The notes: generated by a model not told the origin, from the sequence alone. Shown: positions 46,925 through 55,183, counted from the stretch's first letter. The stretch is 64,000 bases of DNA from Lentilactobacillus sunkii DSM 19904 (GCF_001435575.1 NZ_AZEA01000010.1:1-64000), one strand, 5' to 3'. Numbers and translations are program-made.

Positions 46925-47902
46925 ATGCAATTCAGAACACTTGGAAAAACCGGATTTAAGATTAGTGAGGTCTCTCTTGGAACATGGCAGCTTGGTGGTA
47001 AATGGGGAACCCCATTTGATCCAAAAGATGCTCGGGACACACTCGAGGAAGCCTATGATCAAGGGGTCAACTTCTTCGATACTGCTGATGGTTATCAGGA
47101 TGGGCAAAGCGAAAAAGCGGTGGGTGAATTCATCAAGAACCATCCTGACGTCCACTACACCACCAAGATTGGTCGAAAAGAAATGCCACTGGACATCAAG
47201 CACTTCGATCCAGCCCACCTTGCCCGCTACGTTGAAGAGTCGCTTCAAAATATGGGAACTGATTCACTGGATATGGTTCTGCTCCACTGCCCACCAATGA
47301 TGAACTATTACATGCCGGAAACCTTCTTTGAAATGGACAAACTCAAAAAGGAAGGTAAAATCAAGAATTACGGTGTCAGTGTTGAACGAGTTGAAGAAGG
47401 CATCAAAGCCTTAAGCTACAATATTTCAGCAGTAGAAATCATCTTCAACATGTTCCGCTTACGTCCAGCCGATCTCTTCTTCGACTTGGCCAAGAAGAAC
47501 AACGTCGGTATTTTGGCTCGTGTTCCCCTTGCGAGTGGTCTTTTGACCGGTAAGTACACAGCCGACACGAAATTTGCACCCGAAGATCATCGAACTACCA
47601 ATCGTCATGGTGAACAATTCGATAAAGGTGAAACCTTCTCTGGTGTTGATTATTTGACTGGCGTCAAAGCTGCAAATGAATTAAAGCAACGCCTTGGAAC
47701 AGACAATCTTGCTGCAATGGCTTTACGTTTTATCCTAATGTATGATGCCGTCTCAGCAGTCATCCCCGGCGCAAGCAATCCCACTCAAATTGAACGTAAT
47801 ACAACAGCTGCCGATTTGCCGGCCTTTACCGATGAGCAAATGCAGATTGTCCGTGACGTTTACGATAAATACATTAAAAACCCAGTTGAATATCTCTGGT
47901 AA
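46925..47902 (+). CDS. Aldo/keto reductase (YajO/Tas-type)
   Basis: 325-residue NADP-dependent reductase: N-terminal RTLGKTGFKISEVSLGTWQLGG region, NFFDTADGYQDGQSEKAVGEFI (catalytic Asp, Tyr), SLDMVLLHCPP (catalytic His), and GASNPTQIERN near the C terminus. Typical of the AKR11-13 group; the substrate is unknown. SD TTGGAGGA. Divergent from the purine operon. Confidence 0.9.
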   Translation: MQFRTLGKTGFKISEVSLGTWQLGGKWGTPFDPKDARDTLEEAYDQGVNFFDTADGYQDGQSEKAVGEFIKNHPDVHYTTKIGRKEMPLDIKHFDPAHLARYVEESLQNMGTDSLDMVLLHCPPMMNYYMPETFFEMDKLKKEGKIKNYGVSVERVEEGIKALSYNISAVEIIFNMFRLRPADLFFDLAKKNNVGILARVPLASGLLTGKYTADTKFAPEDHRTTNRHGEQFDKGETFSGVDYLTGVKAANELKQRLGTDNLAAMALRFILMYDAVSAVIPGASNPTQIERNTTAADLPAFTDEQMQIVRDVYDKYIKNPVEYLW

Positions 47903-47938
47903 TTTAAACGCAGCGACTCGATTTGAAATAAAGAAAGC

Positions 47939-48259
47939 GTGGTTAACGATGAAAGCTCGCAGATTTTTTTAACTAGTGCTCTAATAATTTGTGCCCTATT
48001 GCTTTTTGTCTCAATCAACATCGCGATGATTGGATTTATTTTGGTGTTGTCGTGGACAACCTACCGGCTTCTCATTAGGAAAGACTTTACCCTGCTGCAA
48101 GCCAGTATGTTTCAAAACGCCTCGCTGAAAATGCCCAATTTCGAACATTTGAGTGAAGATCAGATTTCAAAGTATCAAGGAACTGCTTATCGAGTTGGCT
48201 GGTGGATTTTAGCTGTTACAGTTGTTTTTATCATTTTGCTCGTTTATTTAAACATTTAA
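47939..48259 (+). CDS. Small membrane protein, unknown
   Basis: 106 residues with two hydrophobic segments at 9-38 and one near the C terminus (86-105). GTG start with only a weak SD (AAAGAAAG), so the start is uncertain. It begins 36 bases after the aldo/keto reductase and may be cotranscribed. I recognise no family. A bidirectional terminator follows. Confidence 0.6.
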   Translation: MVNDESSQIFLTSALIICALLLFVSINIAMIGFILVLSWTTYRLLIRKDFTLLQASMFQNASLKMPNFEHLSEDQISKYQGTAYRVGWWILAVTVVFIILLVYLNI

Positions 48260-48279
48260 GCTCAAAAAATTGCATCAAA

Positions 48280-48314
48280 AAAGTTCCGAAGCAAAATCTG
48301 CTCCGGAACTTTTT
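48280..48314. terminator. Bidirectional terminator
   Basis: AAAGTTCCGxAGCA / TGCTxCGGAACTTT with a T tract, between the small membrane protein and the leftward metal cluster. Confidence 0.85.
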
Positions 48315-48339
48315 GTATTTCATGAAGGATCATTTAAAT

Positions 48340-48888
48340 CTAGTCTTCATCGTCTTCCTCATCCAGACCTTCACGTGGTGTCTTGCCAAGTAAAGCTTGA
48401 AGTTTGGCAATGTTGTGATTGTTATCCCGTAACAAACCAACCAAATGCTGTGCCAAAACTGGGCGATCTTCTTTGTCTGCCAGCTTGATAGCACGGGTCA
48501 CAAACATGTTCTCAGTGTCATAATCATGAACCAAATCATTGACAATCCACTCTGCAGATTCGTATTTGTTTTGGCCGTTTTCTTCAAGCATGGCGTACTC
48601 GCCAAACTCTTTTTGAGTACTTGGTGTCACCAACGCTTCGTCAATCAAGACTGTTCCCAAGGCATCCTTTTGAGCATATGTCTGGTTCAGCAGTCTGCCG
48701 AATAAAGCTTTGAGTTGTTCAGCCTGCATCCCTTTCACATACCACTTTGCCATCTGGAGCTTGTCTGATAAAACAACCAGGTTTGAAACAATATGTCCGG
48801 TCATAGCGCCGGCAGTTGGGGTGTGATGATCAATATCTGCTTGTTTTACTTCTGCTTCAAATAGTTTTTCTGGAGTTGCTGTTGTCAT
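48340..48888 (-). CDS. Dps/ferritin-like protein, divergent
   Basis: 182 residues resembling Dps-type ferritins: HHTPTAGAMTGHIVSNLVVLSDKLQMAKWYVKG in two pieces (before and around the first helix) and a helical remainder. The His and Asp residues that make the Dps ferroxidase centre are not where expected (LH...FE of Dps is LK...FG here), so iron oxidation is doubtful. ATG at 48888 with AGGTGAAG; a GTG three codons earlier is possible. Last gene of the ATPase-copZ cluster. Role unproven. Confidence 0.6.
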   Translation of the reverse strand: MTTATPEKLFEAEVKQADIDHHTPTAGAMTGHIVSNLVVLSDKLQMAKWYVKGMQAEQLKALFGRLLNQTYAQKDALGTVLIDEALVTPSTQKEFGEYAMLEENGQNKYESAEWIVNDLVHDYDTENMFVTRAIKLADKEDRPVLAQHLVGLLRDNNHNIAKLQALLGKTPREGLDEEDDED

Positions 48889-48897
48889 ATTCTTCAC

Positions 48898-49119
48898 CTA
48901 TTTCACTTTCATTGATTGAACTTCATAACCTAAATCGGTTACAGTGTCGGACAATTTGTCAGCGGAAATTTTGTCACCGTCGAACTCGGTTTTGACTTTG
49001 GCTGCATTGAACAACACTTTGACGTTTTCAACGCCATCCTGTTTTTCCAGTGCACCTTGGATCTTTTGCATACATGACGGGCATGATAATGCGTCTAACT
49101 GTAAAATTGCTTTACTCAT
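48898..49119 (-). CDS. copZ: CopZ-like heavy-metal-binding protein
   Basis: 73-residue HMA-domain metallochaperone with the metal-binding CPSC motif (CxxC) near residue 12 and the YEVQ C-terminal pattern. Delivers a soft metal to the adjacent P1B-ATPase. The start at 49119 follows GGAGG; a frame five codons longer has no SD. The gene has its own candidate FNR-type promoter inside the end of the ATPase gene. Confidence 0.82.
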   Translation of the reverse strand: MSKAILQLDALSCPSCMQKIQGALEKQDGVENVKVLFNAAKVKTEFDGDKISADKLSDTVTDLGYEVQSMKVK

Positions 49120-49139
49120 ATTAATGACCTCCATCTCTT

Positions 49140-51059
49140 TTACTGCTTTAATGATAAACCGTATTGGCTGACAGATAATTGATCTGGATCAAGTTTTGCT
49201 TTTTTGGGCTGATATTTGATCAATCTCATGGCATTGAAGATAACAACCAGGATACTTGCTTCATGGACAAACATCCCACTGGCCATGTAAATAAAGCCAA
49301 GAATCAAACCAATCAGTAATGCGGCAACTGTGGCAATTGCGATAAAAATGTTTTCTTTGGTGTTCATGACAGTCTTCTTTGATAAGCCGTATGCATGAAT
49401 TAATTCGTTAAATCCGGATGACATTAGGACCACGTCAGATGTTTCAACGGCAACATCGGTTCCACTACCCATGGCAATCCCAATATCGGCGGTTACCAAT
49501 GATGGACTATCGTTAATCCCATCACCAACGAAGGCAACTTTATGACCTTCTTGTTGATACTGTTTAACATAGTCAACCTTTTGTTCAGGCAACAGTTCTG
49601 CATGCACTTCATCAATCCCGATTTGTTGGGCAACGGCATTGGCAGTCTGTAAATTATCACCTGTCAGCATGACGGTCTTCTTAATGCCCAATGACTTAAG
49701 CTGAGCCAGGCTTTCTTTGACACCCTGACGGATAACGTCGGAAATTCCAAAGATTACCTGAACTTGACCATCAAAGGCAACAATCACCGTTGAACTGCCC
49801 TGATTTTGACTATTTTCCAAATCTTCTCGTTGTTGTGCTGTCAGTTGAATCTTTTCATCGTTCATCATTCTCAGATTACCGATCAATACCTGGTGGTCAT
49901 CCGCAGTTGCTTTGACCCCACGGCCCTTAATCGTATCGGCATCGGCTACCTTGATATTGTCAAAGTCAATTTTGTGATCGGCTGTGAAACTCACGACCGC
50001 TTGAGCCAGTGGATGATCGGATTGCTTTTCAACGGCGGCAGCAATTTGGATTCCTAATTTATCCTTTGAATAATCTTTGAACTGAGTAACAGCTGTTTTA
50101 CCTTCAGTTAAGGTACCGGTCTTATCAAATACCAGCGTATCAACGTTGGCAAAGGTATTCATCACTTCGCCGCCCTTGATCAGGACACCGTTTTTAGCAC
50201 CATTGCCAATTCCGGCAACGTTTGAAACCGGGGCGCCAATAACCAAGGCCCCTGGGCACCCTAATACCAACACGGTAATCGCTAATCGAAAGTCTTTAGT
50301 AACCAGGCCAACAATCAAGGCGATAATTAAAACGGCCGGGGTGTAGTATGTGGCGAATTTGTCAATAAACTTTTCTGCTGGTGATTTGGTATCCTGGGCA
50401 TCTTCAACCAATTCGACAATCTTGCCAAACGTGGTGTCATCACCAACTTTGGTTGCGCGAACTTTAACCGTTCCGTTATCAAGCATCGTCCCTGAGAATA
50501 CCTGATCACCGGCCTTTTTGGTGACTAACTTGGATTCACCAGTAATACTGGCTTCATTAATGTGGCCTGATCCGTCAACGATTTCACCGTCGACGGGAAT
50601 TTGACCACCGGCTTTGACGAGAACGATGTCGTCGACATCCACAAAGTCGACGTCGGTTTCTTCGGTTTCACCATCTTCATCAACTACCAAAGCGGTTGTT
50701 GGTGCCATTTCCGTCAAATCTTTGATCGAGTGACGGGTCTTGGCCAAAGTCTTGTCTTCCAAAAATGTTCCAAATAAGAACAGGAAGGTCACAATGGCCG
50801 ATTCATTGTATTCACCAATGATAAAAGCCCCAATCACGGCGATACTGACAAGCAGTTCAATACTGATGGTCTTGAACCGCAGTGCGGAAATTGCTCGAAG
50901 AACAATCGGCGTTCCGGATATGATAGAGGCAACAATGAAGGAAACCGTGTAAATCATATCGCTGTTAATAACTTTTCCAAGCAGGCCGACCCCAATTAAA
51001 ATTGCGGTTGCCAGCGTAATTTGATTTGTATGCTGATTAATATATCGTTGAAATTTCAT
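49140..51059 (-). CDS. P1B-type heavy-metal ATPase
   Basis: 639 residues without an N-terminal metal-binding domain. Actuator TGES, phosphorylation DKTGTLT, SDHPLAQAV (HP motif), and GDGINDSP are in order. The transmembrane metal motif reads CPG (268-270) instead of the CPC of copper and zinc/cadmium exporters, so specificity is unclear. ATG at 51059 with GGAGCGGG; an in-frame ATG at 51074 is weaker. First gene of the cluster with copZ and the Dps-like gene. Likely metal export or homeostasis. Confidence 0.85.
   Translation of the reverse strand: MKFQRYINQHTNQITLATAILIGVGLLGKVINSDMIYTVSFIVASIISGTPIVLRAISALRFKTISIELLVSIAVIGAFIIGEYNESAIVTFLFLFGTFLEDKTLAKTRHSIKDLTEMAPTTALVVDEDGETEETDVDFVDVDDIVLVKAGGQIPVDGEIVDGSGHINEASITGESKLVTKKAGDQVFSGTMLDNGTVKVRATKVGDDTTFGKIVELVEDAQDTKSPAEKFIDKFATYYTPAVLIIALIVGLVTKDFRLAITVLVLGCPGALVIGAPVSNVAGIGNGAKNGVLIKGGEVMNTFANVDTLVFDKTGTLTEGKTAVTQFKDYSKDKLGIQIAAAVEKQSDHPLAQAVVSFTADHKIDFDNIKVADADTIKGRGVKATADDHQVLIGNLRMMNDEKIQLTAQQREDLENSQNQGSSTVIVAFDGQVQVIFGISDVIRQGVKESLAQLKSLGIKKTVMLTGDNLQTANAVAQQIGIDEVHAELLPEQKVDYVKQYQQEGHKVAFVGDGINDSPSLVTADIGIAMGSGTDVAVETSDVVLMSSGFNELIHAYGLSKKTVMNTKENIFIAIATVAALLIGLILGFIYMASGMFVHEASILVVIFNAMRLIKYQPKKAKLDPDQLSVSQYGLSLKQ
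49151..49192 (-). promoter_or_regulatory. Internal FNR-type promoter before copZ
   Basis: Leftward: TTGATCCAGATCAA (49192-49179), a perfect FNR/FLP box, then 22 bases, then a -10 TATCAT (49156-49151). It lies within the last codons of the ATPase gene. The spacing equals that of the box before the ATPase gene. Confidence 0.6.
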
Positions 51060-51092
51060 AATTTCCCGCTCCATTCCTTAATTTATGTCTTA

Positions 51093-51134
51093 AGTATATG
51101 GGGAAAACAGCTATAAAGAATTGACCTGGATCAA
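51093..51134 (-). promoter_or_regulatory. FNR-type promoter of P1B-ATPase
   Basis: Leftward: TTGATCCAGGTCAA (51134-51121), matching TTGAT-N4-ATCAA with one mismatch, then 22 bases to -10 TATACT (51098-51093). The box would be centred about 41.5 bases before the transcription start, the class II activator position of FNR/CRP proteins. Confidence 0.65.
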
Positions 51135-51219
51135 GTTTGAATATTTTATGAATTTCCACATATCGACTCTACTGTTTGTTACACTTAGCATGAATACATA
51201 TTTTCTGGAGATGATTGTA

Positions 51220-51498
51220 ATGAACGACGATGATTCATATAAGGAACATCGTAAAGCTCGACTAAAGCATGAAATTGTCTGGTGGATTGTCTACTTGGCC
51301 TTTGTGGGGATATTTTTAACACTCTCGTTATATTTTGTAAGATGGTTAACTCTGCTGCTTCCGGAGAGCATGTCAATTCTTGCCCTATCAGGCGTTGAAC
51401 TAATTCTACTGCTGATTTTCTGGATCATTTCACTAGTGGTTGCATTAAAAATTACTCACATGCTGCTAGGAACCTTCGAGTTAAAAAAGCTCAATTGA
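51220..51498 (+). CDS. Small membrane protein, unknown
   Basis: 92 residues: a charged N terminus (DDDSYKEHRKARLKHE) then two hydrophobic segments (about 18-40 and 53-80). Start at 51220 because GGAGATG lies upstream; a frame to 51121 has no SD. Divergent from the ATPase cluster and 79 bases before the next gene. No recognisable family. Confidence 0.6.
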   Translation: MNDDDSYKEHRKARLKHEIVWWIVYLAFVGIFLTLSLYFVRWLTLLLPESMSILALSGVELILLLIFWIISLVVALKITHMLLGTFELKKLN

Positions 51499-51577
51499 CC
51501 CAATTTGAATTTTTCTTTTGCAATCTAGCCTTATATCAACCATAATTGAGGTAACGAGAGAAGAGGAGGATTCCACA

Positions 51578-52210
51578 ATGAAAATTATCGTAATTGGTGC
51601 CACTGGCCGGGTTGGTTCAAACGTTGTTGAAAAGCTTGCAAAGCATGCAAATGACAAGATATATGCAGGTGCGCGCCACCCTGAAAGGGTTCCTGTTCAT
51701 GATAACGTTACCCCATTTAAAGTAGATTTAACTGAAGATATGGACGATATCAAGGAAACTCTGCCGGAAGCAGACGCGATCATCTTCACTGCCGGTTCAG
51801 GCGGCCGGGATTTACTGAAAGTTGATCTCCATGGCGCTGTTAAGGCCATGCAGGCAGCGGAAGAAATGGAAATCAACCGGTTTGTCATGCTGAGTTCTAA
51901 AGGTTCACTGTCTCCTGATAATTTTAATGAATCACCTCTTGAAAATTACCTGATCGCAAAATACTATGCGGACGAGTGGCTGATTCACAACACCGACTTG
52001 GAATACACCGTCCTCCAACCAACCGCCTTGGTTGAAAAAAGCGGTTCTGGTAAAGTGACCCTTGGATCATATAGTACAAACGAAAACAGTATTGATAATG
52101 TCGCCGACGTTCTGATCGGTCTTGTCGAAAATCACGCGGGCATTAAAGAAGTCATTGAAATGAGCACCGGGAATGAGCCGATTCCCGAAGCAATCAACGA
52201 ACTTGATTAA
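51578..52210 (+). CDS. NAD(P)-binding SDR-like protein (NmrA-type)
   Basis: 210-residue Rossmann protein with IVIGATGRVGSNVVEKL at the N terminus; the segment ITFTAGSGG-like IIFTAGSGGRD and ARHPERVP are typical of small atypical SDRs (YwnB-like). Similar in size and type to the SDR-like gene at 9584. SD AGAGGAGG. Single gene with a terminator. Confidence 0.88.
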   Translation: MKIIVIGATGRVGSNVVEKLAKHANDKIYAGARHPERVPVHDNVTPFKVDLTEDMDDIKETLPEADAIIFTAGSGGRDLLKVDLHGAVKAMQAAEEMEINRFVMLSSKGSLSPDNFNESPLENYLIAKYYADEWLIHNTDLEYTVLQPTALVEKSGSGKVTLGSYSTNENSIDNVADVLIGLVENHAGIKEVIEMSTGNEPIPEAINELD

Positions 52211-52233
52211 CTAAATAATGATAGATCACAATT

Positions 52234-52266
52234 AAAGCAGCCCATCATCTTATGATGGGCTGCTTT
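52234..52266 (+). terminator. Terminator of SDR-like gene
   Basis: AAAGCAGCCCATCAT-loop-ATGATGGGCTGCTTTT, 24 bases after the stop. The following 200 bases hold the amt promoter only. Confidence 0.85.
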
Positions 52267-52414
52267 TGTGTTAGCTTTACTTACATATACCAATTGCTCA
52301 ATTAAACTTTTTTAATTAGAGACTGTGCCGCGAAAGCTGGCGTGGCGCCGGGGTTGGCATCGTTTTCAAGTTAATGAGGTGAATTCTAATTTTCTAACCA
52401 ATTTCAAAAAAGAC

Positions 52415-52451
52415 TGGACGTTTTAAAAAGATGATGTTAGAATTTATGACA
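52415..52451 (+). promoter_or_regulatory. Ammonium transporter promoter with GlnR box
   Basis: -35 TGGACG (52415-52420), 17-base spacer, -10 TAGAAT (52438-52443). TGTTAGAATTTATGACA (52435-52451) matches the GlnR/TnrA site TGTNA-N7-TNACA exactly and covers the -10. This predicts repression by GlnR in nitrogen-rich conditions. Confidence 0.75.
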
Positions 52452-52474
52452 TTAAAAGAGAAGGAAGCGATGTT

Positions 52475-53809
52475 ATGAATGCTGCAAATACTTCGTTCAT
52501 GATTTTATCCAGTATTTTAGTATTATTCATGACTCCCGGACTAGCGTTTTTCTATGGGGGCCTGGTTTCAAAGCGAAATGTTGTTAACACGATGCTGTCA
52601 GTCTTTATTATGACAGGTGTCGCAATTGTTCTTTGGATTGTTATCGGCTATTCATTGTCGTTCTCAGGCGATATTGCCGGGATTATCGGAAATGTGAAGA
52701 ACTTCTTCATGAATGGCGTTGATTTGACCTCATTGACGGCAACCAAGATCCCAACAGGTATTTTCTCAGTATTTGAAATGATGTTTGCTATTATTACACC
52801 TGCGTTGTTTGTTGGGGCAGTTGTTGGCCGAATTAAGTTTAACTTCTTACTAGTGTTCTTAATTCTTTGGTCAATCCTGATTTACTATCCAATGGTCCAT
52901 CTGGTTTGGAGTCCTCATGGCATTCTTTACGGCCTTGGTGTTCTTGATTTCGCCGGTGGAACCGTTGTTCATATCAATGCCGGGATTACTGCATTTGTGC
53001 TTTCAGCATTCTTGGGTAAACGAGTTAAGTTTGGCGACATTCCTCATACTCATTACAATTTGCCTTGGGTCCTTCTTGGAACGACCATCTTGTGGATCGG
53101 TTGGTATGGATTTAACGCCGGGTCAGCATTAGGTGTTGATAATATTGCCGCTCAGGCAACAATTACAACCACTATGTCAACAGGAACCGCAATGGTCACC
53201 TGGATGATTCTGGACATGATCATCAGCGGCAAGCCTACTTTGGTCGGAGTTTGTACCGGTACCCTTTGTGGGCTGGTTGGGATCACCCCTGCCTGTGGCT
53301 TTGTAACGATCGCCGGATCATTTTGGATCGGCATGTTCTCAACATTTGCGAGTTACTTCTTCGTTAACTATCTTAAAGACCGAATCGGTGTCGATGATGC
53401 TTTGGATGCCTTTGGATGTCATGGTGTCAGCGGAATTGTCGGATCAATTGCCACTGGATTATTTGCCTCAAAATCCGTTAATCCGATTGTGACCCATAAT
53501 GGTGCCTTCTATGGTGGCGGTCTCCATCAATTAGGCGTTCAAATTTTGGCCACCCTCGTAACCATCGTCTTCGTTGCAATTGCTGCTTCAGTGATCATCA
53601 AATTATTGAGTCTTGTAATGCCAATGCGGGTTAACCGTAAAGAAGAAAAAATGGGTCTTGATAAAGGTGAACACGGTGAGGAAGTTGATTACACCGTCGA
53701 CATGAGTGATAACCTTGACGCATACAGATCTGATTTGAATCTCTACTCAAAAGAATTCAGAGGACAGTTGGGCGGACTGGATCCCAACAAAGATTCTCAT
53801 GTACATTGA
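52475..53809 (+). CDS. amtB: Ammonium transporter
   Basis: 444 residues, eleven membrane segments. Amt signatures: GLAFFYGGLV near the N terminus, DFAGGTVVHINAG, and GCHGVSGIVG with the twin-His region. Facilitates ammonium uptake. SD GAAGGAAGCGATGTT. No glnB/K-type gene follows, so PII coupling is not seen here. The preceding GlnR box gives nitrogen control. A strong terminator follows. Confidence 0.94.
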   Translation: MNAANTSFMILSSILVLFMTPGLAFFYGGLVSKRNVVNTMLSVFIMTGVAIVLWIVIGYSLSFSGDIAGIIGNVKNFFMNGVDLTSLTATKIPTGIFSVFEMMFAIITPALFVGAVVGRIKFNFLLVFLILWSILIYYPMVHLVWSPHGILYGLGVLDFAGGTVVHINAGITAFVLSAFLGKRVKFGDIPHTHYNLPWVLLGTTILWIGWYGFNAGSALGVDNIAAQATITTTMSTGTAMVTWMILDMIISGKPTLVGVCTGTLCGLVGITPACGFVTIAGSFWIGMFSTFASYFFVNYLKDRIGVDDALDAFGCHGVSGIVGSIATGLFASKSVNPIVTHNGAFYGGGLHQLGVQILATLVTIVFVAIAASVIIKLLSLVMPMRVNRKEEKMGLDKGEHGEEVDYTVDMSDNLDAYRSDLNLYSKEFRGQLGGLDPNKDSHVH

Positions 53810-53836
53810 TTAAAACATTCATAACAACTAATAATT

Positions 53837-53874
53837 GAGCCCCGAATTCACACCAATGAATTCGGGGCTCTTTT
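53837..53874. terminator. Bidirectional terminator after amt
   Basis: Thirteen-base perfect arms GAGCCCCGAATTC / GAATTCGGGGCTC plus TTTT, between amt and the converging antitoxin gene. Confidence 0.88.
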
Positions 53875-53886
53875 GAGATGCTACGT

Positions 53887-54162
53887 TTACTTAAACTCAA
53901 TCACCAGCTGCTTGTCAACAGCCGCGGCGATCCTTTCCATATTTTTCATAGTAATATTGCCATCACCAGTTTCCCACCTGGCAATTGTCGACTGCGGAAC
54001 ACCGACTTTATCAGCAAGTTGTTGTTGCGTCAAACCAACCAATTTACGGAGATTGACGATGGCAACTGCATAGTCAAATTGTTGATTATAGTGTTCAAAC
54101 TTTTCTTTGAATCCCGGACGGTCCTTACTCATTTGTTTAATCAAATCATCGGTTTGAGTCAT
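53887..54162 (-). CDS. HigA-type antitoxin (XRE helix-turn-helix)
   Basis: 91 residues with an XRE-type HTH (about 39-75: LRKLVGLTQQQLADKVGVPQSTIARWETG) and no other domain. ATG at 54162 with GAAGGAGG; a longer frame lacks an SD. The gene overlaps by 17 bases the remnant of a HigB toxin that lies upstream in the same direction. Antitoxins of this type neutralise HigB and repress the operon. Looks intact. Confidence 0.85.
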   Translation of the reverse strand: MTQTDDLIKQMSKDRPGFKEKFEHYNQQFDYAVAIVNLRKLVGLTQQQLADKVGVPQSTIARWETGDGNITMKNMERIAAAVDKQLVIEFK

Positions 54163-54407
54163 TAAATTTCCTCCTTCTGTGCTTGGCTTTTTCAATTTCA
54201 GATTTAGGTGTCCTCTGGGACTTTTTGATGAATGTTTGCGTTATGACGTAATGTCCATTCATGGATTTAAAATACAACGAACGGCTTATGCTGTGGCTTA
54301 AATGTACTCTAATTTCATATAAGTTATGATCAAGTGGTTTGACCTGCGGTGGATAGTGATCTCAAAAATTTTCGAAACTCATCATAATTGTAATACTCAA
54401 ATCTCAT
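54146..54407 (-). pseudogene. Broken HigB toxin
   Basis: The start ATG at 54407 gives MRFEYYNYDEFRKFLRSL, then a stop within a few codons (about 54330). In another frame the sequence resumes KPLDHNLYEIRVHL, ISRSLYF, GHYVITQTFIKKSQRTPKSE and ends at TGA 54148-54146. These two pieces are the N and C terminal parts of a RelE/HigB-type toxin; family members have about 25-30 residues more in between. So there is an internal deletion plus frameshift, and the toxin is dead. Confidence 0.75.
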
Positions 54408-54426
54408 TTGATGGGCCTTAATTATA

Positions 54427-54467
54427 CCGTATATGCTATAAAAAGTCTTTCTAAAAAATATATACGG
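54427..54467 (-). promoter_or_regulatory. Inverted repeat upstream of higBA
   Basis: CCGTATAT (54427-54434) and ATATACGG (54460-54467) flank an A/T-rich promoter region 20 bases upstream of the toxin remnant. A likely operator for the HigA antitoxin. Confidence 0.45.
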
Positions 54468-54645
54468 AATTTAAAGAGAAATTCTTTTAAAAACTGAAGT
54501 ATCTTCTTTTCCGGGAGCTTAGCGCTTTATACTACCTGCAATGATATCCACAATTATTGGACTTCATCCCTCCTTGTCCGCACATCACGTCTACCCTATA
54601 CTGTAATTAAACAATCAAACGAAATCATAAAATGGAGGCTGCCAA

Positions 54646-55131
54646 ATGACATATTCAAGGTCTGAATCAATCGAAATGGTCAATATGTGCATGATTTATA
54701 ATGAAGAAACCAAGGAAGTCTTAGTTGAAGATAAAACCGATGTTGCCTGGAAATTCGGCCACACCTTCCCCGGCGGTCATGTTGAAAAAGGTGAGAGTCT
54801 TTATGATGCCATGGTTCGGGAAGTCTTTGAGGAAACCGGCCTCACTGTCAAAAATTTAGAGTCTTGCGGAACTGTTGAATGGTTCAACGACGAACCAGCT
54901 TACCGACGGGTGGGCTTCCTGTACCGCACCAGTGATTTCCAGGGAACTTTAAAACAATCTGATGAGGGAAAAAACTACTGGCTGCCACTGAAAGACTTGA
55001 ACGAAGATAATACAGCCGAAAGTTTCATGAAATTTCTCCAAATTTTCACAAACCCCCATACTGTTGACGCAACTTCACCAGTTATGAACGGTCCGCTGAC
55101 CATAATCCCCAAAGAAGACGATGAGGATTAA
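54646..55131 (+). CDS. Nudix hydrolase
   Basis: 161 residues with a full Nudix box GX5EX7REUXEEXGU (44-66: GHVEKGESLYDAMVREVFEETGL in two parts), so it hydrolyses a nucleoside diphosphate derivative. It resembles MutT/8-oxo-dGTP diphosphatase-type enzymes but the substrate is not certain. SD TGGAGG. Followed after 52 bases by the lipid kinase gene. Confidence 0.88.
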   Translation: MTYSRSESIEMVNMCMIYNEETKEVLVEDKTDVAWKFGHTFPGGHVEKGESLYDAMVREVFEETGLTVKNLESCGTVEWFNDEPAYRRVGFLYRTSDFQGTLKQSDEGKNYWLPLKDLNEDNTAESFMKFLQIFTNPHTVDATSPVMNGPLTIIPKEDDED

Positions 55132-55183
55132 TCAACATATAATATAGATGTAATCCAAATCGATCCTCTTGAGGAGGTGCAGC

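Noticed and set aside
46898-47300. Open frames in other phases over the start of the aldo/keto reductase gene
   Set aside because: Shadows of the real gene; no SD and no family pattern.
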